64,000 bases of DNA from Kalmusia sp. IMI 367209. Its lineage: Eukaryota; Ascomycota; Dothideomycetes; Pleosporales; Didymosphaeriaceae. The stretch spans positions 1,140,278-1,204,277 of the forward strand of contig JAPEUQ010000015.1 of assembly GCA_027946365.1 (NCBI GenBank). Direction: 5' to 3'. This document shows positions 13,427-25,011 of this stretch, one piece after another. The position numbers were made by a program, and so were the translations under genes. Position 1 is the stretch's first letter. The number at the start of each line of letters is the position of its first letter. The notes beneath the pieces are model-generated. The model ran no database searches and was not told the origin of the DNA. It saw nothing but the letters and a program-made list of their open reading frames with translations.

Positions 13427-16400
13427 TTACGCCGGGGTTGCTGGCTGCACCTTCTTCAGCCAAATGTCGCCACCTTCACCTCGCTCCCACTTCTTCCAGG
13501 CAACATCGTATGCTTCTTCTAAGTCTCTCACCCATCTCTTCGTATCAAAAAGACCGCTGCTCCATCTAGACTCGTACAGTATACGTCGAAGCTGGCTTAG
13601 GCGACCGATTGCGCGACCGCTTTGATAATGACATCCGAGAGCTAATCGAACAGCCATGTGTTCATACTCTTCGTCATTTCCTGCGATGAGATCTTTTGCA
13701 GCTAGAATGCCTTCCTGCGTTTTCGGAAGCGCGCCCTTGAGGATCGAGGCTGCCATGCGCGAGCACATCTTATAGTTGTACCTCGGAAGAGTGAGAAGCG
13801 GTGTGCCAGACCAAAGTACGTCAGCAGCTGTTGTATGTGCGTTACACTCGGGTGTGTCTAGGAAGAGATCGCAGACACGAGCGCGGGCGATGTGTTGATT
13901 TTTTTGAGCAACATCTGTGAAGATGACCCGGTTGGCAACCTCCGACCCCGCCCACAATTGCGCTGTGTGCTTGAGATTAGTCTCGCCAAGGTCGGGGAAG
14001 CGAAGGAGCCAAAGTATGGCCTTGGGAACTTTTTGGAGGATGCGGAGCCACGTGCGAAAAGTCGTAGGTTCAATCTGAAAGCGGGTCAGGACGTGCGTTC
14101 AGTTAAATGATGATCAACTTACCTTGTACAATTGATTGAAGTTACCAAGAATGATCGCATCATCAGGAAGGTTGGGGAATATGGATTTGCGCATGTCCCA
14201 TCGTCGTTGCTGCTCTTCGTCCCAGCTAAGTTGTCCTTCTCGAGCATCTGGGGCGCTTTGTCGATGGTCGCAACAGAAGAACGTATCACGACAGTAGATA
14301 ATATTCTCAGCGTAAATCCAGTTCTCATCCTCACCTCCACTATTGTCGTCAACGAGCGCGTCTTCCAGATCAATATTCCTACGCCAGCTCCGAAGAGTGT
14401 TGGGAGGAACAGCGGTATCGTCTGCAAGCAAGTAGTCGCACCATTCGGCACCCAGCGTGCCTGCAAAACCCATGAATGACATTTGAATGGGTGCTGGACG
14501 GGCAGCAAATACTTCATTTCTGGCTCCCCGAGTATAGCCGTTCAAATTGACAAGGATGTGTATCCCATCACGTATGATCTGACTTACGAGGCGCTCGGCG
14601 GGCCAGCTGCTGGCATCGTAAAATACCGGCGCTTCTTTTTCAATTTGCTGACGATGTACTGTCCCATCGCTAGCCGTGGTAGCATAGCAATAAGCCTTGA
14701 CTCGAGCCTTATTATGGAGGCCGAATACGGATTGCATTAGATGAGCAAGAGGGTGGTTGTTGAAGTCCGAGGAGACGTATCCAACTCTGAGATAGGGAGC
14801 TGGCGGCGCTGGTGGGGCGTAAACTGTCGGAGGTAACCATGGCGCCTTTAATGTCGAGCAGGATATTCGAAGACCATTTCGCTGGGATATTAATCGAATT
14901 TGCTTCGCTGACATAGGGCAGGTGAATGTGTGGAACGGGAGTACAGTGGGAGCGGCAGGGACTGTAAGGGCGGCTGGTAGCTGAGGTCGTCGATAGCTTG
15001 CCATGGATCTTTCTTTCCCTGACTTGTACTTGTCCTGGTACCATTGCCACGAAATTCTCCGGATGACGCGTTCGACGAGACGCACTATGCGAGCGCCTTC
15101 CCACTTGCGGCCCCGCCATTTGAATAGTGCGCTTCTCACACGGTCCTGTTCCTCTTGGAGATCTTGCGCCGAATGGTCCGCCAGGGTAAGTGATTGAACG
15201 ATATCTTGAATGAACTGTTCATCCATAATGCCTCGTCCCCAATCTTCACCGTCGGTTAGTTGTTTCTCAACTAAGCTTACTACCTTGTGGATCCAGCCAC
15301 CACTTCTTGCTCCTGATAGCTTGGCATCAAGGAGCATGCCATTATCATCCACATGCCAGCGATCGCGCAAACCATGATCTTCGGCAATACCACCTCTTCC
15401 ATTCCAACCGCAAACTGAGTTCAATGCGTTTGCAAGACCACAAACAGCTTCCGCGAAGTCTGGACTGGCCTTGACCGCTCTCTTGTAGTACACAATAGCA
15501 TCGCTAATTCGTCCCTTGTCCTTGACAGCGTTCGCAAGGTTGGCAAGTGCAATGTCGAAGTTCCTGTCGCATGCCACTGCTTGTTCATACATTTGAATAG
15601 CTGCCTCTAATTGACCGATGTCCTTCAGCAAGCTCCCCAAGTTGGTGTATAGATGGGCGTGTCTGGAATCGAGCATCAATCCATAATGGTAATACGCGAG
15701 CGCGAGAGCTATGCCGCTGCCTGGGACGAGACCTGGAATTTGAGGTTTTTGGACAGAGTTTGAGACCGGAGTGTGCTTCGAGGGAGTGGATTGCTGAACG
15801 CTAGCTAGAAGAATACCCACATTATTGGCTGTTGATGGGCTTGGCTGCAAGGAAAGTGACAGATAATACAACGCAAGAATTTCTCGCACCCCATAATTGC
15901 TCTGGAAAGCGGTAGCCTTGGGCGAATTCGTTGCCATGCCGTCCTGAAATATCTTGGCCAACGATAGAAGAGAATTACTCGTAGTCGAGACGGCAGCTTT
16001 TCGAGCCATGACCTCACTGGGGACGTACTTGAGACCTGGCAGATTTCCGTTTGGCGGAAAGCATAGCTGTGCGGTTTTGAGAGCGGATTCCGGATGGAGC
16101 AGGACGGGGTCGTTAGATGGGGAAGCACGACGGCGGCCTGGAGAGCGCTCCGCTGTATCGTAACCTACAACAGAGAGTATATGCTTAATCAAGCCGCTGA
16201 TACCTTGCATTTGCAGGCCTGCCCCAATGAGCACAGCATTCTCGAATGCTTTCGCAGCACCAGAGTTGTCTCCGAGAGCATAGAGCATGTTACCCTTTGC
16301 GTGCACCAGAGCAAGAATGCGGCCATTGTCGCAGCCGGGAATGGCATAGCCACTGGAACCGAAGCCCGGTTGGTCCGACCCAGGAATCTCATCGAGCGTC

Positions 16401-18509
16401 TTAGGTAGGGAATCGTTCTCCGTCTCGTACTCGAATACTGGCCTGTCGGATACTTCCGATAGGCTGGGAGATTCGCTCACAGCTGTCGAACAGTCGCTTT
16501 GCACATCTGCGTTTCTGAGTGCATCTAGTTTCTTGACAATCTTCAAGGAGCGTTCCACCTCTTCGATGATCTGCACAGCTTCTTTGTTTCTATGGTCGCT
16601 GCACAGTAACCCTAATAAATGCTCAACGGCTTCAAAATAGCTAGGTCTCAACTTCACAGCTCTCCTCCAGTACTGTTCGGCATCTGGTTTCTGGTGAAGA
16701 GCAAGCAGTGTTGCAGCAAGATTGGAAGTCGCTTCCACATGGCTAATATATTAGAAGGCGTTTAGCGCAATGAACAGGTAATAGACTTACTCTCTGTCTA
16801 ATTTCAAAATATGTTTGTACCAGCCTTGAGCTTTCTGATAATCTCCTAGAGCATATGCAAGACATCCACCGAGGAGGATCCCATCTATCCAGTTCCAATT
16901 ACTTTCCTCGCAGTGTTTGGTGATAGCATCTAGCGCAGAAGCAGCTGTCATGCTCGGGGGAACTTCATTGCGCAGACTCTGATGGACCCCTGCAACCGAA
17001 CCTGACATTCGCCGCAAGGGGCGTAGTGGTTCCATGCTGGAAAGCGGTGGGTGGACTGATTGCGGATTTGCGAATGGCTGTGACTGCGAAGGATGCCATG
17101 GTTGTCTATGCACATTTGAATCGAGACCACCAAGAGACCACGCAGAGGATGAACGACTATGTGTTGGTCTATGGAATCCGTCTCTGCTGATGTGCGACTG
17201 TAGGTGAAAGTCGAACTTTGTCGTCTGAGACGCACTGGACGTTTGCGTGCTGGTACTACTGGAGGGGGCTGGAGAAATTGGCAGCTGGCTGCTTTGGAGG
17301 CTTGGGATAGATATGTGGCCGTACGGGCTGTTGGTGGCCATTGGGATGTTGTTGTGAACTAGCTTTGCGTGTTGACTGCAGATACTTCAGTAGGTCAACA
17401 TAAACCGTATGTGCCCAGGCGAAAATCCTTTCCCGAGACTGTGCGTTGAGTGACTGCGGTCCAAAGTCGGGGGTGGTCGGTGTAGGGAATTGATCTGCAA
17501 TAGGCGTAGTTTGCCCAGAAGCTAGTGAGAAGTCAGGATGAGGACGATGACTGGGTTGTACAGGTAAAGGTTGGTCTTGGTAATCCAATGCAGCCTTATG
17601 GTGGGGCTGCTGGAACGGAGTGGGGTAGTCTATCGCCGGCCTGCCCAGGTTGGCGAATGCGTTCTGTGGCTGCTGTAACTGGTAAGGAAGTGGTTGGATG
17701 TGCATGTTTGGCATTGCGTTGTTATATGCATGACTCATGAATGCGTTGTGTTGTGGGTGGGTCCAGTTGGGCGCTTGATGGTTGTAGAATCGTGGATCTC
17801 GCATAGCAGCCGGCCGATAGGGAATGTAGGTGCCGTCGTGCCAATATGGTCCAAAAGGCCCTTGATCGTTCGACACAGTCGGTCCCAACGGGCTCTGCAG
17901 CAACTGCTCCGGGGCACCACCGAACGGATTGCCATACATGTGATACTGGGGATGGTTTTGCAACGGGGGAATTTGATTCAGCATGGAGTCGATCTGTGGT
18001 AAAGCTCGTTGACCACCAGCTCCCCCAGAGCCTGTCTGAAAATACAGGCTCGGACTCCAGTCAGACGTTGCATCTTGGCCGTGGACATAATCACCATTGA
18101 TGCCCGGGGACCTGAGGGGCAAGTCCTGTTTGAGACCATAGGGAATGTTCGACTCTGCTGTGACGGGTAGTAGGATATGTTTTGTCGCGTGGGGCTTCTC
18201 GGTTTGTTCGACCGAAGTGCCATCGTAGGCTGCTGCGAGGATGCCGTTCGGAGTCTTACGCCGCAGCATATGCTCTGGGGGCTTCGCCGTGTTCCTCCCG
18301 CTCTCAGAGCCTTGCGAGTGATACGAGTTGTGCCGTGACAACGGATGGGCATACTGCTGGGGGAGATGCTGGGGCAGGCTCCGCTGGCTAAAGCCGGGAG
18401 CATTTCGGAGCGGCTGGCCATTTGGAGAGGCGAGGGGTTGTTGAAAAGGCCCCAAGGGCGAATGTAGCGGCGGCAGTGGCGGTGGAGGGTATTGTCGGAC
18501 CATAGTCAT
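13427..18509 (-). CDS. O-GlcNAc transferase (glycosyltransferase family 41) with TPR repeats
   Basis: Predicted to transfer N-acetylglucosamine from UDP-GlcNAc to Ser/Thr of nuclear and cytosolic proteins. Exons run 18509-16791, 16742-14123 and 14074-13427, with two clean 48-nt introns. About 1,661 aa results if one base is discounted (see below). The first ~450 residues are Pro/Gln/Ser-rich and probably disordered. TPR helices follow, with units such as YTNLGSLLKDIGQLEAAIQ and ALANLANAVKDKGRISDAI. The catalytic half has VGYVSSDFNNHPLAHLMQS (catalytic-base His region), HILVNLNGYTRGARNE, NFNQLYK (UDP-contacting Lys) and CNAHTTAADVLWSGTP (nucleotide-binding HTT), all matching human OGT. Oddity: the first exon changes frame between 17,256 and 17,341, at a G5 run (17,264-17,268) or through a 40-nt micro-intron. 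The ATG at 18,509 is chosen because the longer frame upstream has no ATG. Confidence 0.92.
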
Positions 18510-18902
18510 GGTGGACAAGGCGGCTGCAGGCGCCGGGGGTAAGATTGATGCTGTCTGTAGGTATCAGCTAAGGCGACTGTGTACTCTTCGTTTGAGCGAG
18601 TCGACTGCGTCAACGAAGCCTGCTGGCACCGCGACGCTGGGATCAGCACCACGGGGATCTATAGCAACCCAGCTGGTGTTCTTCACTTGCCAGACGCTTT
18701 CACCAAGACCGGCTTGTGCCTATGCCTTTGCGAAGTCGTCGCCCGCCTCCCACACATGACATGTCTTATTGAATCGTGGGCAAGGCTGTTGGCACCGGGA
18801 GCTCTGGACTGGGAAACCAGCAGAGGCCCGGGCAGGAGAAAGGGCAGCTGTAGGCTGGTAGGCTCGTAGGTTTGTCTAGTGGGCTCGCGACGGCAGTCGT
18901 GC

Positions 18903-18951
18903 GTGTATATATATATGTGTGTGTGTGTGTATGTATGTGTGTATGTGTGTG
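18903..18951. repeat. TG/TA dinucleotide microsatellite
   Basis: TATATATATGTGTGTG-type run, interrupted by ATG units. It lies about 400 bp upstream of the O-GlcNAc transferase start. Confidence 0.85.
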
Positions 18952-20151
18952 CTAGCGTGGGTGGTGAATGTGGTGAACGTGGTGAATGTCTCTCGAAGCG
19001 TCGGCAAAGGCGAGGTCTGCGCGGCGAGCAGTAGTCAGCGGTCGGCGACGAGGCCACGCTTCTGTGTGCGAAGCGTAAGGAAGATGCAAGGGCGGAAAGC
19101 CAACGTGTTGTTGCCCGCAGCGCCCGCTGGCGGAATGCTTCTCCGCCTGTGTGCAGGGCTTGTTTGCAGCAAAGCAGGGCAATCGCACTCACAGTATGCG
19201 CGAGGGGTGCGTCGGGGGCACAGTTGGTTCGCGGTACGGCGGTACGGCGGTACAGCGTGTGTCGGGTCGGGCTGGGCGAGATGCGGTGCGGCGTGGTACC
19301 AGAGGCGCAGCCGTGTGGTGCTCTCTTCGGTTCAGGGCTGGCCGCTACCGCCGGCTCGTTTCTTGCAGGGACGCTCACACAACCCTCGCCGTGTTCGAGA
19401 GAAGGCAGGACACAGCAGACACAGCAGACAAAGCAGACGGCAGAGCTTTTGGCTGCGGGACAGGGCGGGATGACGGGGTGCGCAGCAGTAGATTGAGGGC
19501 GGGAGATGCAGCAGGCGTTGGCAGGCGCTTGGATGATGGGTTCGAGCTTTTGGTGGCTGCATATCCTGGCGGCCAACCCTGTCGGTCCTCCCAGGCCGTG
19601 TGCTCCGCCTTACAACGGCCAATTGCAGGTCGAGTCGCCCGTGTGCCACACGCCCTCATCGCGCGCTGGACGGCGGGTTGCTTCAGCGATATCGTGCGGA
19701 CCGCAGACTGCCTGCCCGAGGGCGCGCGTCACAGCCATCCAGTCGCCAGTCCGGATGCTCCCAGCAGGCCCGGCTGCTGCGTGGCTTGCAGGTCGCTCGC
19801 TGCGAAGTCACGCCTTCATGTCCACATCACCACTCAACGGCGGGATCCGCGCGGGCTGGATGCGCCGTCTGTCCGCCATCTCCACCGCGCTGGAAGCTTG
19901 TCGGTGCCCTCTGCAATGCACCAGAGCCGCCATGGGCCCCCTTCGCACCCACCGTGGGCCCTATCCTTCGATCCTCCGCCCACCGCTTTCTGCACTGCAG
20001 ATCCTGGCTTAGCACGCCACGCAATATTGCATTTTGCTTAGCAGACACCTGAATGAAAAATGCCCAGTGCCAGCTTTCCTGGAGTCGCCCGCTGTGCTGT
20101 GCGGTGCTGTGCTCTGCGCATGGCCCAAGGCCCGAGGCCCAAGGCCCCAGT

Positions 20152-20182
20152 GACCAACGACCAACGACCAACGACCAACGAC
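20152..20182. repeat. Heptamer tandem repeat (GACCAAC)
   Basis: More than four perfect head-to-tail copies of GACCAAC/CGACCAA lie in the intergenic region upstream of the Sec62 gene. A seven-base period is not coding-like. Confidence 0.85.
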
Positions 20183-21639
20183 ACCCCGTCTCCTCTAATT
20201 ATGGGGCGCCCGCAGCATCTGACAAGAACTGCTCGCCACGAACCGTTTAGCCTAGATTACCGTTACCAAATCGGTGAGGTGTATGCAAGCCTGCGCAGTC
20301 TACCATTGCTGACCTTCCTTGACAAACATCGGGGTTGGCAGTTCTGCTAGTGGGCCCTCGGGCACGCAAATCACCATTTCGTATCCCTATGCTCGCGGCG
20401 ATATGTCATTGTGTTTCATCTGTGCCGCTCTCCAAGTGTCAACTATCGACACTCGGCTCACTTACACATGCGCGGCTGAAACGGGCGCCCACACCAACAA
20501 CAGTCTCGTCACGCTACGCATAATCATGTAGACCATAGTTGATGGACCACTACACCACTGCCCAGGGGCCGGTGTCGCGGTGAGTAAGAGGTCGTTTTTC
20601 TTCTTCACACATAAATAGGGCCAAAAGGTGGTCAAAGTCCGTCAGGCCCAGAGTGTAGTGAAGTTGCATCACGTTGCATATCATGCGCCCGCCGCCCCAA
20701 TGCTGTGGGCTTCCACGAGACGGCTCCCTACTGCTGCAGCAGCCCATTTACTCCCCGGCTGTGTACAGGTAGCTCAACTCACTGAGCTCTCCAAGCGCCG
20801 GGAAGCACGGAGAAAACCCTGCTTCTATGAGTGCCGGATGCCGAACCGACTGGCAAAGACAGAATAATGCTCCACTTGGAGGTTTGCTACGCCGCCTCTG
20901 TACACATACACACACAAGTGACACAGCATTGATCCATGCTTTGTCGGAGATGACTTGCTGCAGAGAGAAGGAATGTACGGCGCTCTCGAATGCACTGCGG
21001 GGCGCTTCTCAAGAAGGATGATCTTCTACGTTTGGAACCACTGCTTGAAAGGCGTGCGTCATTACCGAAACGAAGTCGTTGCTGTTCACGTCAGCACACG
21101 GCGGCGGAGCTGATTGTGGAATTGCTTGCCCTAAGCGCAATCCTGTAACGATGAGACCATGTTATTGAGTATGGCGAATAGTTGTTGCTGATGCATGCGC
21201 AGTTAATTAGCTTCAACATACCACTCAGCGACGAGAAATCGGGAGGCTTCACATCGCGTAACAGTCTTCATAAAGCGCCATATTCCGGAATGCATGGGCT
21301 AAAAGTGTAGAGAAGACTGGACTGCAAAGGCGTCTGGTGGTTTTGTCGGCCTACTGCAACGCTGCCTACTGCAACGCTGGAGGTAGAAGACGAAGGTAGA
21401 AGTGCGAGTTCGAGGTTTTTCTTTCCGTGTCGCTTAGTCATATTATCGGGACGGAATATCTCGAAACGCCGAGAGCTTGTTGGCGATGTGGCATCTGGCG
21501 ATGTTTCCGAAGAACAATTTACCTTTATTCACTCGCTCTCACCTAACCCCCCCAGCCAAGCCTTGATCGCACCCACAGTCCCTTCTACTGCACATATTTC
21601 AACTTCTTCCCGCACAGTGAGGGGACCTTTGTTCGCATC

Positions 21640-22985
21640 ATGAGTGCCGAAGCACCACCGCAAGCCCAAGGGCCGCCTCAAGGCATGCCTCCAGGTCCCC
21701 CGCAACCCGGCCAGCAGCCCACCCCCGAACAAATACAGGCGATGCAACGCCAGCTTGCTATCGAGGCAGAAAAGCACGGAATGTCTGTCCCAGAATATAT
21801 CAACCGACTCAAGCAACAAGCCATGCAACAGCACCAAGCTCAGTTGCGCCAGCAGCAGATGCAGCAACAGCAGCAACAACAACAACAACAACAACAGCAG
21901 CAGCAACAGCCGATCCAGCCAGGACCACCACAGAAGGATGCGATCGCGATCGCGAACTTTCTGAAGGGTCAAGACCTTAAGCCGCGAACAGTAATCCACG
22001 ACGAGAAGCGAAAGGACATGTTTCGAGGTATGCTCTTGGTCTGATGCGCGGAAGTGCGCGAGACAGTAGCTGACGGAACAATAGTCAAGCGCGCGATCCG
22101 CGCTCTTTTGTCCCCCGCCTACCAAAAAGCTTGCTCCAAGAACAAGGACCTCCCTCAAGTGATCGACCGCGTTACGGCAGAGAACGCCTTCAAGAAGCTC
22201 CCGCTTTCCCTTCTCGCTCTTCGCGTTTCCAAGGTCGATCCGGAGCACGGCCACGAGGGCCACAGCCATGGCAAACCCAAGCGCGTCAAGGGTCTCTGGA
22301 CTGTCCGTATCGAGCAGCATCAAGAAGCCAACGACGATTGTTACTACATCTGGCTTTACGAGGGCTCTCAGTGGAAGCAGAAACTATACGCCGTCGGCGC
22401 GCTTGTTGGTATACTTGCAGTAGTGCTCTTTCCGCTGTGGCCCGTTAAATTGAGGCTGGGCGTGTGGTACCTTAGCATGGGTATGCTGGGCCTCATTGGA
22501 CTATTCTTCGCCATGGCCATCGTCCGCTTGATTCTTTTCATCATTACCATGTTCGTGAAACCTCCGGGCCTGTGGCTGTACCCCAATTTGTTCGAAGACG
22601 TTGGCTTCTTCGACTCCTTCCGCCCAGTGTGGGCATGGCAAGAGGTAAGACATGTTGTTGCTTCTTCTCCTGATGATGTTTCCCTAACGCTCCACAGACA
22701 CCCGAAGACATTAGAAACAAGAAACGAGCGAAGAAGGAAAAGAAAGCCGCGAAACTTGCAGCCAAAGCTGCCGGAACGAACGGCAAGCCCTCAAAAGGTA
22801 AGAGAGGCACTGCGACTCCCCAGCCTGAGGCTGCGGCTCCAGCCCCTGCTGCCGCATCCACGCCAGCACCGGCCGATGTCGACTCAGCGCCACGGCCCAC
22901 CGGTTCAGAAGCTACGGCGCCATCGGGCACGATTTCTCAGCGTCCTCCGCGCGCGACAGTAGAAGAGGCAGAGGACGACGAGTAG
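21640..22985 (+). CDS. SEC62: Sec62, ER protein-translocation subunit
   Basis: Subunit of the Sec62/Sec63 complex that helps post-translational import of proteins through the Sec61 channel in the ER membrane. Exons 21640-22027, 22085-22644 and 22698-22985 (introns 57 and 53 nt, GTATGC/TAG and GTAAGA/CAG) give 411 aa. Residues 1-90 are Pro/Gln-rich with a long polyglutamine run. The cytosolic Sec62 core follows (AIANFLKGQDLKPRTVIHD, then after splicing VKRAIRALLSPAY). WTVRIEQHQEANDDCYYIWLYEG precedes two membrane segments at about residues 229-249 and 257-287. Next come PGLWLYPNLFEDVGFFDSF and a Lys-rich, then Ala/Pro-rich, acidic tail ending EEAEDDE. Length and order fit fungal Sec62. A His-rich insert (HGHEGHSHG) precedes the first membrane segment. 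It converges on the coiled-coil gene downstream. Confidence 0.95.
21851..21909 (+). repeat. CAG/CAA repeat encoding polyglutamine in Sec62
   Basis: A mixed CAG/CAA array inside exon 1 of the Sec62 gene encodes a near-pure glutamine tract with one Met. The mixture of codons should slow slippage, but the length is likely variable between strains. Confidence 0.9.
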
Positions 22986-23492
22986 CGTTCCTGAATATTT
23001 TGACGTTACGGCATTGGCGCAGGCGTTCAAGGAGTACGAGCAGGTGGGACTTTCGGGATGCATCGCAGGTAGTACAATGGATTTGAGGTGCAGTCTAGGA
23101 GATCTGTAGTTATATCCCTTCATACTCATATGTTTTGACTTGACTAAGTCTTCTACATGGGACATGGTTGTGCATATAAAAGCTTGGGTGGTGGATCGAT
23201 CCGGGAGTGGCTAAGTGGAATTACAAGTATGGGGAACAAGTTTCTGAACACTTGCATCTGCAAGACATGTCTCATGCGAGTTCGATGCCGGAAGCTCTCG
23301 AACAAACATTGTAGGATTATTAGACTGAGTGCGTGCTACAGGAATGACAACCGTGGACACCGCCGTGCCTCTATCAACGCTAAAGAAACCTTCGCTGTGC
23401 GTAGTCCATTTGCAAAAAAAAAAAATCCCGTGTGCCCAGTAACGCCGGACCGATGCTTACTGGTGGCCTTTCTTTTGGAAGAGGGGTGAAGC
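22986..23492. other. Convergent 3' intergenic region
   Basis: Lies between the stops of Sec62 (+) and the coiled-coil gene (-), so it should be shared 3'-UTR and terminator sequence. A run of about 13 A is at 23,413-23,425. No gene is seen. Confidence 0.6.
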
Positions 23493-24666
23493 TCAGCTTC
23501 TCATGTCTGAGATGGATGCCTCCGAAGGGTCCGTTGTCGAAGTCTGGCGCCGACTGATAGGTGGACTGCTGTGCAGATTGGATGCTGTGACTGGAGAATG
23601 GGTGATGGGGCTCGTGGGATTAGCTTCCGACAACTGTCTTTCTGTACGTGATGTTAGCACCGTCTAATGCTAGGTATGAAGGTGTAACGTAGCTTACCTA
23701 GCTCCCGAATCCTCAGCTTCAACATTTGGTTCTCTCGCGTCAACATCTGCGTCTCTGCCTGATAGAAGGCACTCTCATCCCGCGTGTTGACAGCAGAAGG
23801 AGGCAGGAAGTCGGTGCTCTCGTGTGGTCCGAGTCCGTGACTTGAGGTTGGTCTGAGAGCGGGTGAGCCGGTGTGACTGCTATTTCGGGAGCGCTCTGCG
23901 AAGGATGATTGGCGGCTCATGGTCCCTCGGGGGTTTGTGTTGTAGGGAGACCTTGATCGGGGTTGTGTGGGGAGGGCAGATATGTTATTCTGAGGTGCAA
24001 TGTTTGGAATCGACATGGAGCGTTCGGAGGTTGGGGTGCTATCGTCAACAGCGGAGGATGAGGGTGGTTGTTGGCTTTGCAATTGGTGAATCTGCGTTTG
24101 CTGCTGCCGTATCATGCTGAGGAGCCTGTTCTGGCATGCCGTCAGCATTTGTTCGCTCCGGAGTTACTAGGACAACTGTCTGGCATGGCATTGTGGCTAT
24201 GATGTACCCAAGAGCCGCCTCAAGACACGCCATTGTTCAAACTTACCACCTGACCCTCTTGCTCATACTCGAGCTCTTGGTGAAGCTCGCCCAAACTCGG
24301 GGTGCGCTCGTGGTGCGGGCTGTGGGGCCACGGCGCTCCTCCCCGACTCCTTGACGACGGGCTCCTCTGCATCTCCCCGGGGGCAGGGATGCCGGGATCA
24401 GTGAGGTTGAGGTTCATGCGGATGCTCGATCTGCGGCGTGCTCGCTCGACTTCCCTCCGCATGCTACCGGAAGACTGGCGGCGCAAGTCCTCGTTGTGTA
24501 TGCCAGCGTTCATGGTGGCGGCTGCGGCTAGCGAGTGCGGCGGGGTGTGGGAGGCTGGGGGTGATTGCGACATGGTGCGACTCTGTTCGGTGGGGAGACT
24601 CGTGTCTGGAGGGGCGTGGCTGAAGGAGAGGGGACGACGGGGCAGCGAGTTTAGGTCTGGCGGCAT
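23493..24666 (-). CDS. Conserved-looking coiled-coil protein, function unknown
   Basis: Exons 24666-24247, 24130-23698 and 23641-23493 (introns 116 and 56 nt, both GTAAG donors) give 333 aa. The joins produce continuous heptad-like sequence: ELEYEQEGQ-VNRLLSMIRQQQ across intron 1, and ENQMLKLRIRELERQLSEANP across intron 2. This is strong internal support for the model. Residues ~1-110 are Pro/Ser/Arg-rich. A first coiled coil spans about 128-160, a Ser-rich linker follows, and a second coiled coil lies at about 262-292. A short Ser/Thr-rich tail ends DMRS. There is no catalytic motif, signal peptide or membrane segment. I do not recognise a named family; a scaffold or adaptor role is plausible but unproven. 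Confidence 0.85.
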
Positions 24667-24970
24667 GGCGATGGCGGGGTAGCAACGGCATATAAGGATA
24701 GAGGCGGCAGTCAGGGCAGAAGGGCGGATGACACATGGGAGGAGAATACTGTCGGGAGCGTGGCCATCAGAGTAACGCGGTCGTGGTGCTGCGGTGGGGA
24801 GACATGCCCGGCGGCGACGAGGCGGGGTATGACGGCTGACCAGGCCGGGGGCGCAGAGCGTCGAGCAGCCTGGCTACTGCAGGTACCGCCAAACCCAGCA
24901 AGCCTCGCCTGCAACGCGTGCTTACACGCTCGTTCACAACGCGTCCTCGACGTGTCTGCAGGTATCCTTC

Positions 24971-25011
<41 letters not shown>

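Larger units (their letters stand above)
18510..21639. other. Long divergent intergenic region
   Basis: This separates the divergently transcribed O-GlcNAc transferase (-) and Sec62 (+) genes, so it should hold both promoters. The left two thirds are GC-rich with several simple repeats: a TG/TA run, a GTGGTGAAY unit repeated three times near 18,958-18,988, and a heptamer array at 20,152. Long open frames here (for example 18683-19576 minus and 19151-20041 plus) are shadows of each other with no recognisable protein. Confidence 0.55.

Noticed and set aside
18683..20041. Long frames on both strands between the transferase and Sec62 genes
   Set aside because: Mirror-image frames in GC-rich simple-repeat DNA; translations include low-complexity TH/TY runs from the TG/TA microsatellite.
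23195..23305. Possible class II tRNA (GAGTGGCTAAGTGG followed by GAGTTCGAT)
   Set aside because: The acceptor and T-stem halves do not pair; only the loop words resemble a tRNA.
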